A DNA stretch of 64,000 nucleotides from Altererythrobacter sp. BO-6 (GTDB lineage: Bacteria > Pseudomonadota > Alphaproteobacteria > Sphingomonadales > Sphingomonadaceae): the NCBI RefSeq assembly GCF_011047315.1, contig NZ_CP049259.1:682001-746000 (forward strand), given 5' to 3'. The position numbers and the translations under genes were made by a program. Positions 17,872 through 27,355 of the stretch are shown one piece after another (positions within the stretch are counted from its first letter, which is position 1; each line of letters begins with the position of its first letter). The notes below the pieces were generated by a model that was given only the letters and a program-made list of their open reading frames with translations, had not been told where the DNA came from and made no database searches.

Positions 17872-18000
17872 CTATCCGTCTCCGATCCTGACGATGGTGA
17901 TTGCGTAGAACAGCACCACCATGAACAGCAGCAAGCCGCCAAGCACCAGATTTCGGCTCTTCTGGCGGCGGCGGAATTCGGCTTCATCTTCAGGTGTCAT
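17872..18000 (-). CDS. 42-residue single-pass membrane protein of the oxidase cluster
   Basis: A 42-codon gene between ctaB and ctaG: charged N-terminus [17 protein letters not shown] then one membrane helix GGLLLFMVVLFYAITIVRI. Its ATG overlaps the ctaB TGA (ATGA) and its stop abuts the ctaG ATG, strong evidence that it is translated. Small proteins of this shape lie at this spot in many alphaproteobacterial oxidase operons (sometimes called CoxF); role is probably in oxidase assembly, by context. Confidence 0.85.
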   Translation of the reverse strand: MTPEDEAEFRRRQKSRNLVLGGLLLFMVVLFYAITIVRIGDG

Positions 18001-18915
18001 GCGATCCACCCCTGCTGGCGCGCAAGAGCGTCAACCACCAGCGCTGCAAACAGCGCGAAGAGATAGAGGATGCTGTAAGCGAACAGCGTTTTTTCCGGCT
18101 TCATCTTGTCGCCTTCAACCGAAGTGCGGAACGCAACCGGAAATGACAGCGCAAGGAATGCCAGCGTCAGCGCCAGCGCGGTAAGCCCGTAGATCGCGCC
18201 AGTGCCGCCGATCAGCCATGGCGCAACCGCAATCGGCACAAGCAGAATGGAGTAGGCCAGGATCTGGCGGCGGGTGGCGCGCTCGCCCGCAACAACCGGC
18301 ATCATCGGGATTCCTGACCTTGGCGTAATCGGACTTCACAAACAGCGCCAGCGCCCAGAAATGCGGCGGGGTCCAGAAGAATATGATCGCAAACAAAAGC
18401 ACCGGCATCAAGGTGACGTCGCCGGTCACTGCGACCCAGCCGATCATCGGCGGGAATGCGCCCGCGCCGCCGCCAATCACGATGTTCTGCGGCGTACGCG
18501 GCTTCAGCCACATGGTGTAGATCACCGCGTAATAGACGATCGCCACCGCCAGGATGCTTGCCGCGAGCCAACCCACGCCAAGCCCCATGATGATCACCGA
18601 TGCGACCGAGAGCGCGATACCGAAGTCGCGTGCGTCGGTCGGGTTCATGCGTCCTGCCGGAAGCGGCCGGTTCGCAGTCCGCTTCATGCCTGCATCAATC
18701 TCCGCTTCCCACCACTGGTTGATGACGGCGGAACCGCCAGCGCCCATGGCAATGCACAGGATTGCGGTGAAGCCGATCACGGGATGGATCGAGCCCGGCG
18801 CTGCCAGCAATCCGCACAGGCCGGTGAAGATCACCAGCCGCATCACGCCCGGCTTGGTCAGCGCGAGGAAATCGCGCCAATCGGCCGGCATGGTGGTTGC
18901 AGTTGTGGCAGTCAT
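17997..18915 (-). CDS. ctaB: Protohaem IX farnesyltransferase (haem o synthase), frameshifted
   Basis: UbiA-family prenyltransferase that makes haem o from protohaem for the aa3 oxidase. The 200-codon first part carries the first prenyl-diphosphate motif region ([20 protein letters not shown]) and [17 protein letters not shown]; the second part, in another frame, continues [18 protein letters not shown] with the last membrane helices. The normal join is [11 protein letters not shown]; here one extra base at about 18315 gives [10 protein letters not shown]. Removing it gives about 305 residues, the usual size. Probably sequencing error, otherwise the aa3 oxidase would lack haem a. Confidence 0.9.
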
Positions 18916-18938
18916 CGCTTGCGTGTCTCAATCAAAGC

Positions 18939-18985
18939 GAGCCGTCCGGCTCTTGAGTGGAAGGGCGCACCTTGCAGCGCGCCCT
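18939..18985 (-). promoter_or_regulatory. Two hairpins in the ctaD-ctaB gap
   Basis: GAGCCGTCCGGCTC (18939-18952) and an AGGGCGC / GCGCCCT stem (18962-18968 with 18979-18985) lie in the 102-bp space after ctaD. They may attenuate or process the message, so that ctaD is made in excess over ctaB; this is inference from structure only. Confidence 0.4.
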
Positions 18986-19017
18986 CCGGATCGTTTTCTG
19001 CGCCCAGCGGCAGCGCG

Positions 19018-20724
19018 TCAGGCCTGCACCGGACGGTGATCGTGGTAATCGTGATGATCCTCGATCACCGGCAGCGTTTCGAACTGGTGGAACGGCGGCG
19101 GGCTCGACAGCGTCCACTCGAGCGTGGTCGCGCCTTCACCCCACGGGTTTGCCGCAGCCTTCTTGCCGGCCAGGAATGCGTAGGCCAGGTTGGCGAAGAA
19201 GATCAGCATCGAACCGGCCATGATGTAATAGCCCATCGAACTGATCTGGTTCCAGTAGCTGTAGGCTTCCGTGAAGTCCGGATAGCGGCGCGGCATGCCC
19301 TGCATCCCCAGGAAGTGCTGCGGGAAGAAGATCACGTTCACGCCGATGAAGAAGCCCCAGAAGTGCAGGTGCGAAAGGAATTCGCTGTGCATCCGGCCGC
19401 TCATCTTCGGGAACCAGTAGTAGAACCCGGCGAACAGCGAGAATACCGCGCCCATCGACAGCACGTAGTGGAAGTGCGCCACCACGTAGTAGGTGTCATG
19501 CAGGTTGTCGTCGATGCCGCCATTGGCCAGCACCACGCCGGTTACGCCACCAACGGTGAACAGGAAGATGAAGCCCATCGCCCAGACCATCGGCGATTTG
19601 AACTCAACGCTGCCGCCCCACATGGTCGCGATCCAGCTGAAGATTTTCACGCCGGTCGGCACCGCGATGACCATGGTCGCTGCAGTGAAATACATCTTCG
19701 TGTTCACGTCGAGGCCGACGGTGTACATGTGGTGCGCCCACACGATGAAGCCGACCACGCCGATCGCCACCATGGCATAGGCCATGCCGAGATAGCCGAA
19801 CACCGGCTTGCGGCTGAAGGTCGCCACGATCTGGCTGATCATGCCGAAGCCCGGCAGGATCATGATGTAGACTTCAGGGTGGCCGAAGAACCAGAACAGG
19901 TGCTGGTACAGGATCGGGTCACCACCGCCAGCCGGATCGAAGAAGGTCGTGCCGAAGTTACGGTCGGTCAACAGCATGGTGATCGCCGCGGCGAGCACCG
20001 GCAGCGCCAGCAGCAGCAGGAATGCGGTAACCAGCACCGACCACACGAACAGCGGCATCTTGTGCAGCGTCATGCCCGGCGCGCGCATGTTGAAGATGGT
20101 GGTGATGAAGTTGGTCGCGCCGAGGATCGAGCCGGCACCGGCAAGGTGCAGCGAGAAGATCGCGAAGTCGACCGCGGGGCCCTGCGAGCCGGTGGTCGAA
20201 AGCGGCGCATAAACGGTCCAGCCCACGCCTGCACCCAGGCCCGTGCCGCCCGGCACGAACATCGAGAACAGCAAGCTGAAGAAGCCGACCACGGTCAGCC
20301 AGAACGAAATGTTGTTCATCCGCGGGAAGGCCATGTCCGGCGCACCGATCATCAGCGGTACGAACCAGTTGCCGAAGCCGCCGATCATCGCCGGCATGAC
20401 CATGAAGAACACCATGATCAGGCCGTGCGCGGTGATGAACACGTTCCACATGTGGTAGTTCTGGTCCATCGCGGTGCCGTCACCACCCAGCAGGTTTACC
20501 CAGAACTGCAGGTACTGGATGCCCGGCTCGGCCAGTTCCAGCCGCATCACGCCGGAAATGGCGCCGCCCACGATCCCCGCGATGATCGCGAAAATCAGGT
20601 AGAGCGTGCCGATGTCCTTGTGATTGGTCGACATGAACCAGCGGGCGAAGAAGCCCGGCTTGTGGTCCGCATGATCATGAGCATGATCGGCGTGCGGAGC
20701 GAAACCTTCTGCGGTAGTGGCCAT
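19018..20724 (-). CDS. ctaD: Cytochrome c oxidase subunit I
   Basis: A 568-residue haem-copper oxidase subunit I with 12 membrane helices. Clear marks: [16 protein letters not shown] at the N-terminus, [19 protein letters not shown] with the haem a His, [17 protein letters not shown] containing the CuB His and cross-linked Tyr, and [16 protein letters not shown] (A-type K-channel region). It begins with a His-rich stretch ([15 protein letters not shown]). Part of coxB-ctaD-ctaB. Confidence 0.98.
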   Translation of the reverse strand: MATTAEGFAPHADHAHDHADHKPGFFARWFMSTNHKDIGTLYLIFAIIAGIVGGAISGVMRLELAEPGIQYLQFWVNLLGGDGTAMDQNYHMWNVFITAHGLIMVFFMVMPAMIGGFGNWFVPLMIGAPDMAFPRMNNISFWLTVVGFFSLLFSMFVPGGTGLGAGVGWTVYAPLSTTGSQGPAVDFAIFSLHLAGAGSILGATNFITTIFNMRAPGMTLHKMPLFVWSVLVTAFLLLLALPVLAAAITMLLTDRNFGTTFFDPAGGGDPILYQHLFWFFGHPEVYIMILPGFGMISQIVATFSRKPVFGYLGMAYAMVAIGVVGFIVWAHHMYTVGLDVNTKMYFTAATMVIAVPTGVKIFSWIATMWGGSVEFKSPMVWAMGFIFLFTVGGVTGVVLANGGIDDNLHDTYYVVAHFHYVLSMGAVFSLFAGFYYWFPKMSGRMHSEFLSHLHFWGFFIGVNVIFFPQHFLGMQGMPRRYPDFTEAYSYWNQISSMGYYIMAGSMLIFFANLAYAFLAGKKAAANPWGEGATTLEWTLSSPPPFHQFETLPVIEDHHDYHDHRPVQA

Positions 20725-20756
20725 CGTTCAAATACTCTCTGGCTTATTCAATTCGT

Positions 20757-21719
20757 TCAGGCGGCGGGCGCTGCGGCGGCTGCGTCTGTGGCGGGTGCCT
20801 CGGCAGCGACTTCATCACCGGCGACGGTGCCACCCTGCTCGCGGACCCAAGCTTCCCACTGGTCGCGCGGGAGCGCTTCGACCGTGATCGGCATGAAGCC
20901 GTGGCGGGCGCCGCACAGCTCGGAGCACTGGCCGTAATAGACGCCTGGCTCATCGATGATCAGCATCTTCTCGTTCAGGCGCCCCGGCACAGCGTCCAGC
21001 TTGAACCACAGGCTCGGCACGGCGAAGGCATGGATCACGTCAGCCGCGGTCGTCTGGATGCGCAGCGGGGTGTTCGCCGGCACAACCATGCGCTTGTCCA
21101 CGGCCAGCTGGTAGGGCTCGCCCGCCTTTACCGCATCTTCAGCCGAAAGCATGTTCGAGATCACTTCAAACCCGCCATTGTCGGGATAGGTATAACCCCA
21201 ATACCACTGGTATCCGGTGACCTTGATTGTCACGGCGTCTTCGGGCGGGGTCTGGTATTGCTTGGCGAGGAGCTGGATCGAGGGAACCGCGATCACCAGC
21301 AGCACGATGACTGGCACCACGGTCCAGATCACTTCGATCAGCGTGTTGTGCGTCGTCTTCGAAGGGGTCGGATTGGCGCGGCGGTTGTAACGCACGATCA
21401 CCCACAGCAGCAGGCCGAGCACGAACAGGCTGATGATCGTGATGATCGGCAGCAGGATCGAGTCATGCATCCACAGGGCGTAATCGCCATTAGGGGAGAA
21501 TTGCTCCTGAAAGCCGAGACGGCCATCGACCGGCATACCTTTGCCTGCGGTCGGCGCCATCGGCGTGTAGGCAGGAGCAGCTTCCACAGCGGTGGTTTCC
21601 GCGGCAGCGGCAGCTTCATCCTGTGCCAGCGCGGTGCGCGGCGCAATCGCAAGCAGCACGGCAATGGCGAGCATGGAGATAAGAAGATAGGCACGGCGGC
21701 CCATGTGACGCAAAATCAT
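20757..21719 (-). CDS. coxB: Cytochrome c oxidase subunit II
   Basis: A 320-residue subunit II that accepts electrons from cytochrome c. Signal peptide (LLISMLAIAVLLAIAPRTALAQ), two membrane helices and a C-terminal cupredoxin domain with the CuA ligands in YYGQCSELCGARHGFMP. The mature protein has an Ala-rich N-terminal linker and an Ala-rich tail. ATG 21719 is chosen as the start of a sensible signal peptide. First gene of the oxidase operon, divergent from pyrE. Confidence 0.96.
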   Translation of the reverse strand: MILRHMGRRAYLLISMLAIAVLLAIAPRTALAQDEAAAAAETTAVEAAPAYTPMAPTAGKGMPVDGRLGFQEQFSPNGDYALWMHDSILLPIITIISLFVLGLLLWVIVRYNRRANPTPSKTTHNTLIEVIWTVVPVIVLLVIAVPSIQLLAKQYQTPPEDAVTIKVTGYQWYWGYTYPDNGGFEVISNMLSAEDAVKAGEPYQLAVDKRMVVPANTPLRIQTTAADVIHAFAVPSLWFKLDAVPGRLNEKMLIIDEPGVYYGQCSELCGARHGFMPITVEALPRDQWEAWVREQGGTVAGDEVAAEAPATDAAAAAPAA

Positions 21720-21931
21720 CTGTCTGACGCTTTCCGCTTCATTCGTGTTCTGTAACCCCCACGGTTTAAAGCGATAAACCGCGACAGCCAACCCAAACAC
21801 CCGGCATTACTGCCAGGATTGACCGGCCCTATAGGCGCGCTTGCCCCCTGCCTCAAGCGCTTCTAGGGAGAAAATTATGCAAGGCCGGATGATCCCGGTG
21901 CAACCAGCGCAAGATTGGGGATAACTCACGC

Positions 21932-22510
21932 ATGACCGAAGACGAAGTGCTGTCCGAATTCCGTAGCTGCGGCGCCCTGTTGGAAGGGCACTTCAAGCTC
22001 TCGTCCGGGCGGCATAGCGCACATTACCTGCAATGCGCCCGGGTGTTGATGAATCCCGAGCGCGCCGGGCGGCTGGCGCTGGCATTGGCACAAAAGCTGC
22101 CGCGGGAGATTCGCAGCAAGATCGATGTCGTGGTTTCGCCTGCCATGGGTGGCCTCATCATCGGGCACGAGATGGGCCGCGCCCTGGGCAAGGACGCGAT
22201 GTTCCTTGAGCGCCCCGATGGAGTATTCCACCTGCGCCGTGGATTCGCGCTTGAGCCGGGCGCACGGGTGCTAATGGTCGAGGATGTCGTCACGACGGGC
22301 CTCTCCAGCCGCGAGGCGATCGATGCGGTCGGCACCGAAGGCGGCGAAGTCATCGCCGAAGTCGCACTGGTCGATCGTTCGGGCGGCGAGGCTGACCTTG
22401 GCGTGCCGTTTTTCCCGCTGGTAGCACTCAATTTCCCGACCTACGCTGAAGACGAGGTCCCTGCAGAACTCGCGGCCATTCCGGTCACCAAGCCGGGCAG
22501 CCGCGCCTGA
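21932..22510 (+). CDS. pyrE: Orotate phosphoribosyltransferase
   Basis: A 192-residue enzyme forming orotidine 5'-phosphate from orotate and PRPP. The PRPP-binding motif is [18 protein letters not shown] (about residues 110-127); [15 protein letters not shown] at the N-terminus is the usual family sequence. First gene of a + strand group pyrE-pdxJ-small protein-acpS-lepB with gaps of one base or overlaps. Confidence 0.96.
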   Translation: MTEDEVLSEFRSCGALLEGHFKLSSGRHSAHYLQCARVLMNPERAGRLALALAQKLPREIRSKIDVVVSPAMGGLIIGHEMGRALGKDAMFLERPDGVFHLRRGFALEPGARVLMVEDVVTTGLSSREAIDAVGTEGGEVIAEVALVDRSGGEADLGVPFFPLVALNFPTYAEDEVPAELAAIPVTKPGSRA

Positions 22511-22511
22511 C

Positions 22512-23267
22512 ATGGCCGGCGTCCACAATCCGGGCCGCTTGCGGCTGGGCGTGAACATCGACCACGTTGCGACCATCCGTAACGCCCGCGGCGGCGACCA
22601 TCCGGATCCGGTGCGCGCGGCAGAGATCGTGGCCCGCGTTGGCGGTGACGGGATCACTGCGCACCTGCGCGAAGACCGGCGCCACATTCGCGACGAGGAC
22701 CTCGCGCGGATTCAGGCTGCGACCGACCTGCCGCTCAACCTGGAAATGGCGGCGACGGAAGAAATGCTGGCGATCGCGCTGCGCCACAAGCCGCACGCAG
22801 CCTGCATCGTCCCCGAGAAGCGCGAGGAGCGCACCACCGAAGGCGGGCTTGATGCGGCAGGGCTGCACAATCAGCTCGCCCCGATCGTGACGAGGCTGGC
22901 GGACGCCGGCATCCGCGTCAGCCTGTTCATCGAGGCGAGCGAGCGCCAGCTCGATGCTGCGCTGCGCCTCGGCGCACCGGTGGTCGAATTCCATACCGGC
23001 GAATACGCCCACGCGCATCTTGATGGCGACGCCGAGAAACTGTCTGCCGAGCTAAAGCGAATCGCCGACATGGCCGCGCTCGCAGCCAAGAACGGGATCG
23101 AGCCGCACGCCGGCCACGGCCTCACCTACGAAAACGTCCAGCCGATCGCGGCGATCCCCCAGCTCGCCGAACTCAACATCGGGCATTACCTGATCGGCGA
23201 GGCAGTGTTCGTCGGCCTGGAAAATGCGGTGCGGCGGATGCGCCAGTTGATGGACGACGCGCGGTGA
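22512..23267 (+). CDS. pdxJ: Pyridoxine 5'-phosphate synthase
   Basis: A 251-residue TIM-barrel enzyme that condenses 1-deoxyxylulose 5-phosphate with 3-amino-2-oxopropyl phosphate. Diagnostic segments are [33 protein letters not shown] (here [17 protein letters not shown]), [13 protein letters not shown], and [14 protein letters not shown] near the C-terminus. Starts one base after pyrE and overlaps the next gene. Confidence 0.97.
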   Translation: MAGVHNPGRLRLGVNIDHVATIRNARGGDHPDPVRAAEIVARVGGDGITAHLREDRRHIRDEDLARIQAATDLPLNLEMAATEEMLAIALRHKPHAACIVPEKREERTTEGGLDAAGLHNQLAPIVTRLADAGIRVSLFIEASERQLDAALRLGAPVVEFHTGEYAHAHLDGDAEKLSAELKRIADMAALAAKNGIEPHAGHGLTYENVQPIAAIPQLAELNIGHYLIGEAVFVGLENAVRRMRQLMDDAR

Positions 23268-23536
23268 ACAACGCTGCCAGCCCCGCACAAGCCTTGTGGG
23301 CCCTGGCCGGCGCTATCCCCTTCCTGCTGAGCATCGCGCTGCTGGGCTATGCGCTCAGCAATCGGGTTATCGTTGTTTTTGCGATCGGCTGGTTTGTGCT
23401 GCAAATCTTCGGTTATTCGATGACGCTGAAGCTGGCAAAGGGCGATCCCGCGCATTATCTGGTCAAAGGGCAAGTGCTGCTCCACTGGATCGCGCTGATG
23501 CTGCTCGGCGCGCTGCTGCTAAAGGCGAACGGATGA
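23264..23536 (+). CDS. Small three-helix membrane protein
   Basis: A 90-residue protein with about three membrane helices ([35 protein letters not shown] and [16 protein letters not shown]). Starts at GTG 23264 overlapping the pdxJ stop and ends overlapping the acpS ATG, so it is firmly in the operon. No known domain recognised. Confidence 0.75.
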   Translation: MNNAASPAQALWALAGAIPFLLSIALLGYALSNRVIVVFAIGWFVLQIFGYSMTLKLAKGDPAHYLVKGQVLLHWIALMLLGALLLKANG

Positions 23537-23934
23537 TCATCGGGCTCGGCTCCGACCTCTGCAATATCGAGCGGATCGCGAATTCGCTGGATCGCTTTGG
23601 CGAGCGGTTCGAGATGCGCGTGTTTACCGAAATCGAGATCGCCAAGGCGCGCCGCCGCCCCTTCACCATTGCCGGCACCTATGCCAAGCGCTTCGCCGCC
23701 AAAGAGGCCTTCAGCAAGGCCGTGGGCACCGGCTTCCGGCGCGGGGTATTCATGAAAGACATCGGCGTTATCAACGCCCCATCAGGCGCTCCGACGCTCG
23801 CTCTGACAGGTGGCGCGGCGAATCGGCTTGCGGAATTGACGCCGCATGGCCATGAGGCGCTCATTCATCTCACCCTCACCGACGATCATCCATGGGCCCA
23901 GGCTTACGTCATCATCGAAGCACGGCCCCTTTAG
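23533..23934 (+). CDS. acpS: Holo-[acyl-carrier-protein] synthase
   Basis: A 133-residue phosphopantetheinyl transferase that converts apo-ACP to holo-ACP. Motif [14 protein letters not shown] contains the Mg-binding Asp, and [16 protein letters not shown] the conserved WAAKEA-type segment. ATG 23533 overlaps the previous stop (ATGA). The next gene, lepB, begins 2 bp after its stop. Confidence 0.96.
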   Translation: MIIGLGSDLCNIERIANSLDRFGERFEMRVFTEIEIAKARRRPFTIAGTYAKRFAAKEAFSKAVGTGFRRGVFMKDIGVINAPSGAPTLALTGGAANRLAELTPHGHEALIHLTLTDDHPWAQAYVIIEARPL

Positions 23935-23936
23935 AT

Positions 23937-24839
23937 ATGCAGACCGGCACTGACACTGTGAACACGAATATCGAAAAGACGGACGGGAAAGCCGCCGAGG
24001 ACAAGGTCAACTGGATCGCCGAGATCCGCGGGCTGGCGCTGATGCTGCTGGCTGTGCTGGCGTTCCACAGCCTGGTAGCCAAGCCGTTCTACATCCCCTC
24101 CACCTCGATGATGCCGACGCTTTACGTTGGGGACCGGCTGGTGGTGAGCAAATATCCCTATGGCTGGAGCTGGGCCTCGGCCAGTTTTCACCTGCTGCCG
24201 CGCAGCGATTGGCGCATCTGGGCCGATACGCCGGAATATGGCGATATCGTGATCCCAGTCCATCCGATCCGCGACGAAGACTACATCAAGCGCGTGGTCG
24301 CGCTGCCGGGTGACCGGATTGCCGTGCGCGATGGCCGGATCATCCTCAACGGCGTGCCGGTAAAGCGCGAAGTGGTGCCGCCGGTGAAGATCCCGTTCGA
24401 ACCGGAACTGCTGTGCGAAGGCGGCCCCTGCCTCAGCGCGTTCACCAACTATCTGGTTCGCGAAGCCGACGGGAAACAGTATTTCGAAGTGCCGGCCTAT
24501 CGCGAAACGCTGCCCAATGGCGCGAGCTATCTCGTGATCGACCATCTGGAAGACCAGCCGCTCGACAATTTTGACGAGATGACCATCCCTGAAGGCCATG
24601 TCTTCGTGATGGGCGACAACCGCGACCATTCGGCCGACAGCCGCGAGCTTTACAGCCCGCGCGGGTTAATGGGGCCGGTGCCGCTGGAGAATATCGGTGG
24701 ACGCGCCGAATTCATCACCTTCTCGCTCGACGGTTCGACCACCTGGAACCCGGTGAGCTGGTACACCAGCCTGCGCGGCGATCGGGCCTGGACCACGCTG
24801 CGCCCCGCAAAGGCCGAGCAAGGCCCGTCCGGCGAGTAA
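23937..24839 (+). CDS. lepB: Signal peptidase I
   Basis: A 300-residue membrane protease that removes Sec signal peptides. One N-terminal membrane segment (GLALMLLAVLAFHSLVAKPF), catalytic serine in YIPSTSMMPTL (about residue 54), catalytic lysine in DYIKRVVALPGDRI, and box E GHVFVMGDNRDHSADSR. ATG 23937 chosen; it lies 2 bp after acpS. Confidence 0.96.
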   Translation: MQTGTDTVNTNIEKTDGKAAEDKVNWIAEIRGLALMLLAVLAFHSLVAKPFYIPSTSMMPTLYVGDRLVVSKYPYGWSWASASFHLLPRSDWRIWADTPEYGDIVIPVHPIRDEDYIKRVVALPGDRIAVRDGRIILNGVPVKREVVPPVKIPFEPELLCEGGPCLSAFTNYLVREADGKQYFEVPAYRETLPNGASYLVIDHLEDQPLDNFDEMTIPEGHVFVMGDNRDHSADSRELYSPRGLMGPVPLENIGGRAEFITFSLDGSTTWNPVSWYTSLRGDRAWTTLRPAKAEQGPSGE

Positions 24840-24846
24840 GCCAGCG

Positions 24847-25989
24847 ATGGCAAAGAAGTTCCTCTATGTGATTGCCGCGATCATCGTGCTGGTGATTGCC
24901 GCCGCGATCGTGCTGCGCGTTTGGGCGCAAGAGCTGACCGCGCTGGCGATGGTCCCTTCAGCCGAATTCGAAGCGCCCTCGGCACTTGCGCAGAACGCCT
25001 ATGCCGATCCGGCGATGTGGTATTCGCATCCGGGGCTGGCAACGGACAAGGACCCTGCGCGCTGGCAACCTGGCTATGCCAATGATCGCGGACTGCTGCC
25101 GACACCGGCAGAGCCGGGGCCGCCGCCTTTTGCCGTGTTCTTCGTCCATCCCACCAGCTATCTGGATCGCTCAAACTGGAACGCGCCGCTGGATGATGCC
25201 GAAGCGAACCGCGTCACAGGCATCTATTTGCGCGGCATGGCGAGCCCATTTAATGGCGCACAGGCAATCTGGGCGCCGCGCTATCGCCAGGCCACTTTTG
25301 GCGCTTTCCTGACTGACCAGACCGAAGCCCAGCAAGCGCTCGATGCCGCCTATAGCGATGTCAAACAGGCCTTCGCCGCCTTCGTGGCGGAAACCGAACC
25401 GGGCACGCCGATCGTCCTTGCCGGGCATAGCCAGGGGACGCTCCACTTGTTGAGGCTGTTGAAGGAGGACATAGCGGGAACGCCGCTCGCTGCGCGTGTC
25501 GCTGCGGTATACGCTGTGGGCTGGCCTGTTTCTATCCAGCATGACCTTCCGGCGCTGGGCCTTCCCCGCTGTTCCAGCCAAAACCAGCCCGGCTGCATCA
25601 TGAGCTGGTCGAGCTTCGCCGAGCCGGCTGACCCCTCGCCGCTGCTCGAAACCTACGCCGGGTCCACTGGCTTCGATGGCGTGAAGCGCGGCACCAGCCC
25701 GATCCTGTGTACCAACCCGCTGACCGGCGGCGCTGAAAGCGCTGCTCCCGCCACGCTGAACCTCGGCACGCTCAAGCCCGATGGCGACTTGAGCAATGGT
25801 TCACTGGTCACCGCGGCAGTCCCCGCGCGCTGCGACACCCGCGGCCTGCTGCTGATCGGCGATCCGCCGGAAATGGGCCGCTATGTACTGCCCGGCAACA
25901 ATTACCACGTCTACGATATCCCGCTGTTCTGGGCCAATGTGCAGGCCGATGTCGCCCGGCGAGTGGAAGCGTGGGCGAAGCGCCCTTGA
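24847..25989 (+). CDS. DUF3089 alpha/beta-hydrolase-like protein
   Basis: A 380-residue protein of the DUF3089 family. An N-terminal signal anchor (FLYVIAAIIVLVIAAAIVLRVWA) is followed by a hydrolase-like domain with the nucleophile elbow AGHSQGTLHLLRLL (Ser near residue 200) and FFVHPTSYLDRSNWNAP. The C-terminal GNNYHVYDIPLFW may hold the catalytic His. Likely an envelope esterase or lipase; substrate not known. The next gene starts inside its 3' end. Confidence 0.8.
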   Translation: MAKKFLYVIAAIIVLVIAAAIVLRVWAQELTALAMVPSAEFEAPSALAQNAYADPAMWYSHPGLATDKDPARWQPGYANDRGLLPTPAEPGPPPFAVFFVHPTSYLDRSNWNAPLDDAEANRVTGIYLRGMASPFNGAQAIWAPRYRQATFGAFLTDQTEAQQALDAAYSDVKQAFAAFVAETEPGTPIVLAGHSQGTLHLLRLLKEDIAGTPLAARVAAVYAVGWPVSIQHDLPALGLPRCSSQNQPGCIMSWSSFAEPADPSPLLETYAGSTGFDGVKRGTSPILCTNPLTGGAESAAPATLNLGTLKPDGDLSNGSLVTAAVPARCDTRGLLLIGDPPEMGRYVLPGNNYHVYDIPLFWANVQADVARRVEAWAKRP

Positions 25990-26456
25990 TCACCGACCGC
26001 GCAGGCGAACTGCGCGAGGCTTTGCCCGATGGCGGCACTTTGCTCGGCCTCGACCTTGGCACCAAGACGATTGGCATCGCCACTTGCGACGCCGGCTGGC
26101 GTTTCGCCACGGCGGGCAAGACCCTGCCCCGCGGCAAGTTCGGGCGCGATCGCGAGGCGCTGGCGGCGCTGATCAAGCAGCGCGGCATCGCCGGGATCGT
26201 GATCGGCCTGCCGCGTAACATGGACGGCAGCGAGGGCCCGCGCGCGCAGGCGAGCCGCGCCTATGCCCGCAATTTGGCAGAGGCCTTCGCCCTGCCGGTG
26301 CTGTTGTGGGATGAGCGTTGGTCGACTCAAAGCGCAGAAGCCGCGATGATCGGGCAGGACATGAGCCGGGCCAAACGCGCCGAGAAGATCGACAGCCACG
26401 CTGCCGCAGTGATTCTTCAAGGCGCGATCGATGCGCTGGCGGGGAATGCCTTCTAA
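25971..26456 (+). CDS. ruvX: Holliday junction resolvase RuvX (YqgF)
   Basis: A 161-residue RNase H-like protein. The first active-site motif is LLGLDLGTKTIGIA with the catalytic Asp; IAGIVIGLPRNMDGSEGPRAQ and the C-terminal KRAEKIDSHAAAVILQG complete the family pattern. YqgF also takes part in 16S rRNA 5' processing. Starts with GTG 25971 inside the DUF3089 gene by 19 bp. Its stop overlaps the convergent cupin-like gene by 4 bp. Confidence 0.9.
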   Translation: MGEAPLITDRAGELREALPDGGTLLGLDLGTKTIGIATCDAGWRFATAGKTLPRGKFGRDREALAALIKQRGIAGIVIGLPRNMDGSEGPRAQASRAYARNLAEAFALPVLLWDERWSTQSAEAAMIGQDMSRAKRAEKIDSHAAAVILQGAIDALAGNAF

Positions 26457-27355
26457 CTGACTTCGAGCGCCGACCGCTTCTGCCGCGCGACAGCTTCCAG
26501 CATCCGGTTGCCCGACAATTCCGCCTCGCGCCACAGAGCATCGCGGCTACCCGCATCGCCAAACAGCAGGTCGCGCGCTTCATAACTCGCCAGCCGCAGC
26601 CGATCGCTCGGATGGCTCCGCCCGAAACATTCGGCAAGGTCCAGCGCCTCGTCCAGCCCGGTTGCCACAGCCACGCGCAGGAACACTTCGGTCGAATTGG
26701 GGCTGAGCACCCGCGTCACGCTCCCTTCCTCCAGATCGAAGCCGTACTGGTCATACCAATGCTGCGCGGGATCGACATGCATCACGTTGAGCGAGACCGA
26801 CAGGCTTTCCGGCGGGACCTGGCTGTGGATGTCTTCATGCGCGCGATAGAGCATCAGCTTGCCTTCGCTCAGCGCGCTGCGCTCCTTGAAGCGAAGCTGC
26901 GCCCGTTCCCCCGCATAGCCCGTCACCATTTCATAGTCGTATTCGTAATAGTCGCTGCGGTATCCGGGGCCGAAATAGCCGCAGGTCAGGAAAGAGAAAT
27001 TGTGATCGTGCGGAATGCCATAGACAAAGGTCCTGGCACCGCTCGTCTGGAAGCAATGGTCGCGCTTTGACGGCCAGATATTGGCGCGCAGGAATACATT
27101 GCCGAACAGCGGGCTAAGCATGATCGCTTGCGGGCCATAGTCGCTATTGACCTGGGCGTTCTTGCCCGCGGCCTTGAGTTGCTCGATCAGCAAGTCACCC
27201 AGGAACGTCCGATTGTTACAAAGCTTGCGCAACCAATGTGCGCCCTCTGCCAGCCGCTCTTCGCATCGGGGGTCGAAGTGCATCGCCGCAATCGCCTCTA
27301 CACATTCGCCCAGGCTGCATTGCTCGCGGGAGGGACTGTCAATCAGACGGGGCAC
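26453..27355 (-). CDS. Cupin-like protein of peptide operon, unknown function
   Basis: A 300-residue protein I cannot name. The central part (about residues 75-195) reads like a cupin: YGIPHDHNFSFLTCGYFGPG has an HxH pair at residues 116 and 118, acidic residues follow in YYEYDYEMVTGYAGE, and RAHEDIHSQVPPESLSVSLN supplies histidines 173 and 177 and a trailing Asn. This is the ligand order of metal-dependent dioxygenases and hydroxylases. The C-terminus (residues 230-300) is helical. GTG start 27355 overlaps the previous stop by 13 bp. It is the last gene of a unit that begins with a 48-residue peptide, so it may act on that peptide; this is inference. Confidence 0.7.
   Translation of the reverse strand: MPRLIDSPSREQCSLGECVEAIAAMHFDPRCEERLAEGAHWLRKLCNNRTFLGDLLIEQLKAAGKNAQVNSDYGPQAIMLSPLFGNVFLRANIWPSKRDHCFQTSGARTFVYGIPHDHNFSFLTCGYFGPGYRSDYYEYDYEMVTGYAGERAQLRFKERSALSEGKLMLYRAHEDIHSQVPPESLSVSLNVMHVDPAQHWYDQYGFDLEEGSVTRVLSPNSTEVFLRVAVATGLDEALDLAECFGRSHPSDRLRLASYEARDLLFGDAGSRDALWREAELSGNRMLEAVARQKRSALEVS

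Noticed and set aside
18274..20937. An 887-codon open frame on the + strand across ctaB, ctaD and coxB
   Set aside because: It is antisense to clearly conserved oxidase genes, has a His/Arg/Gln-rich composition typical of reverse-frame shadows in high-GC DNA, and shows no domain.
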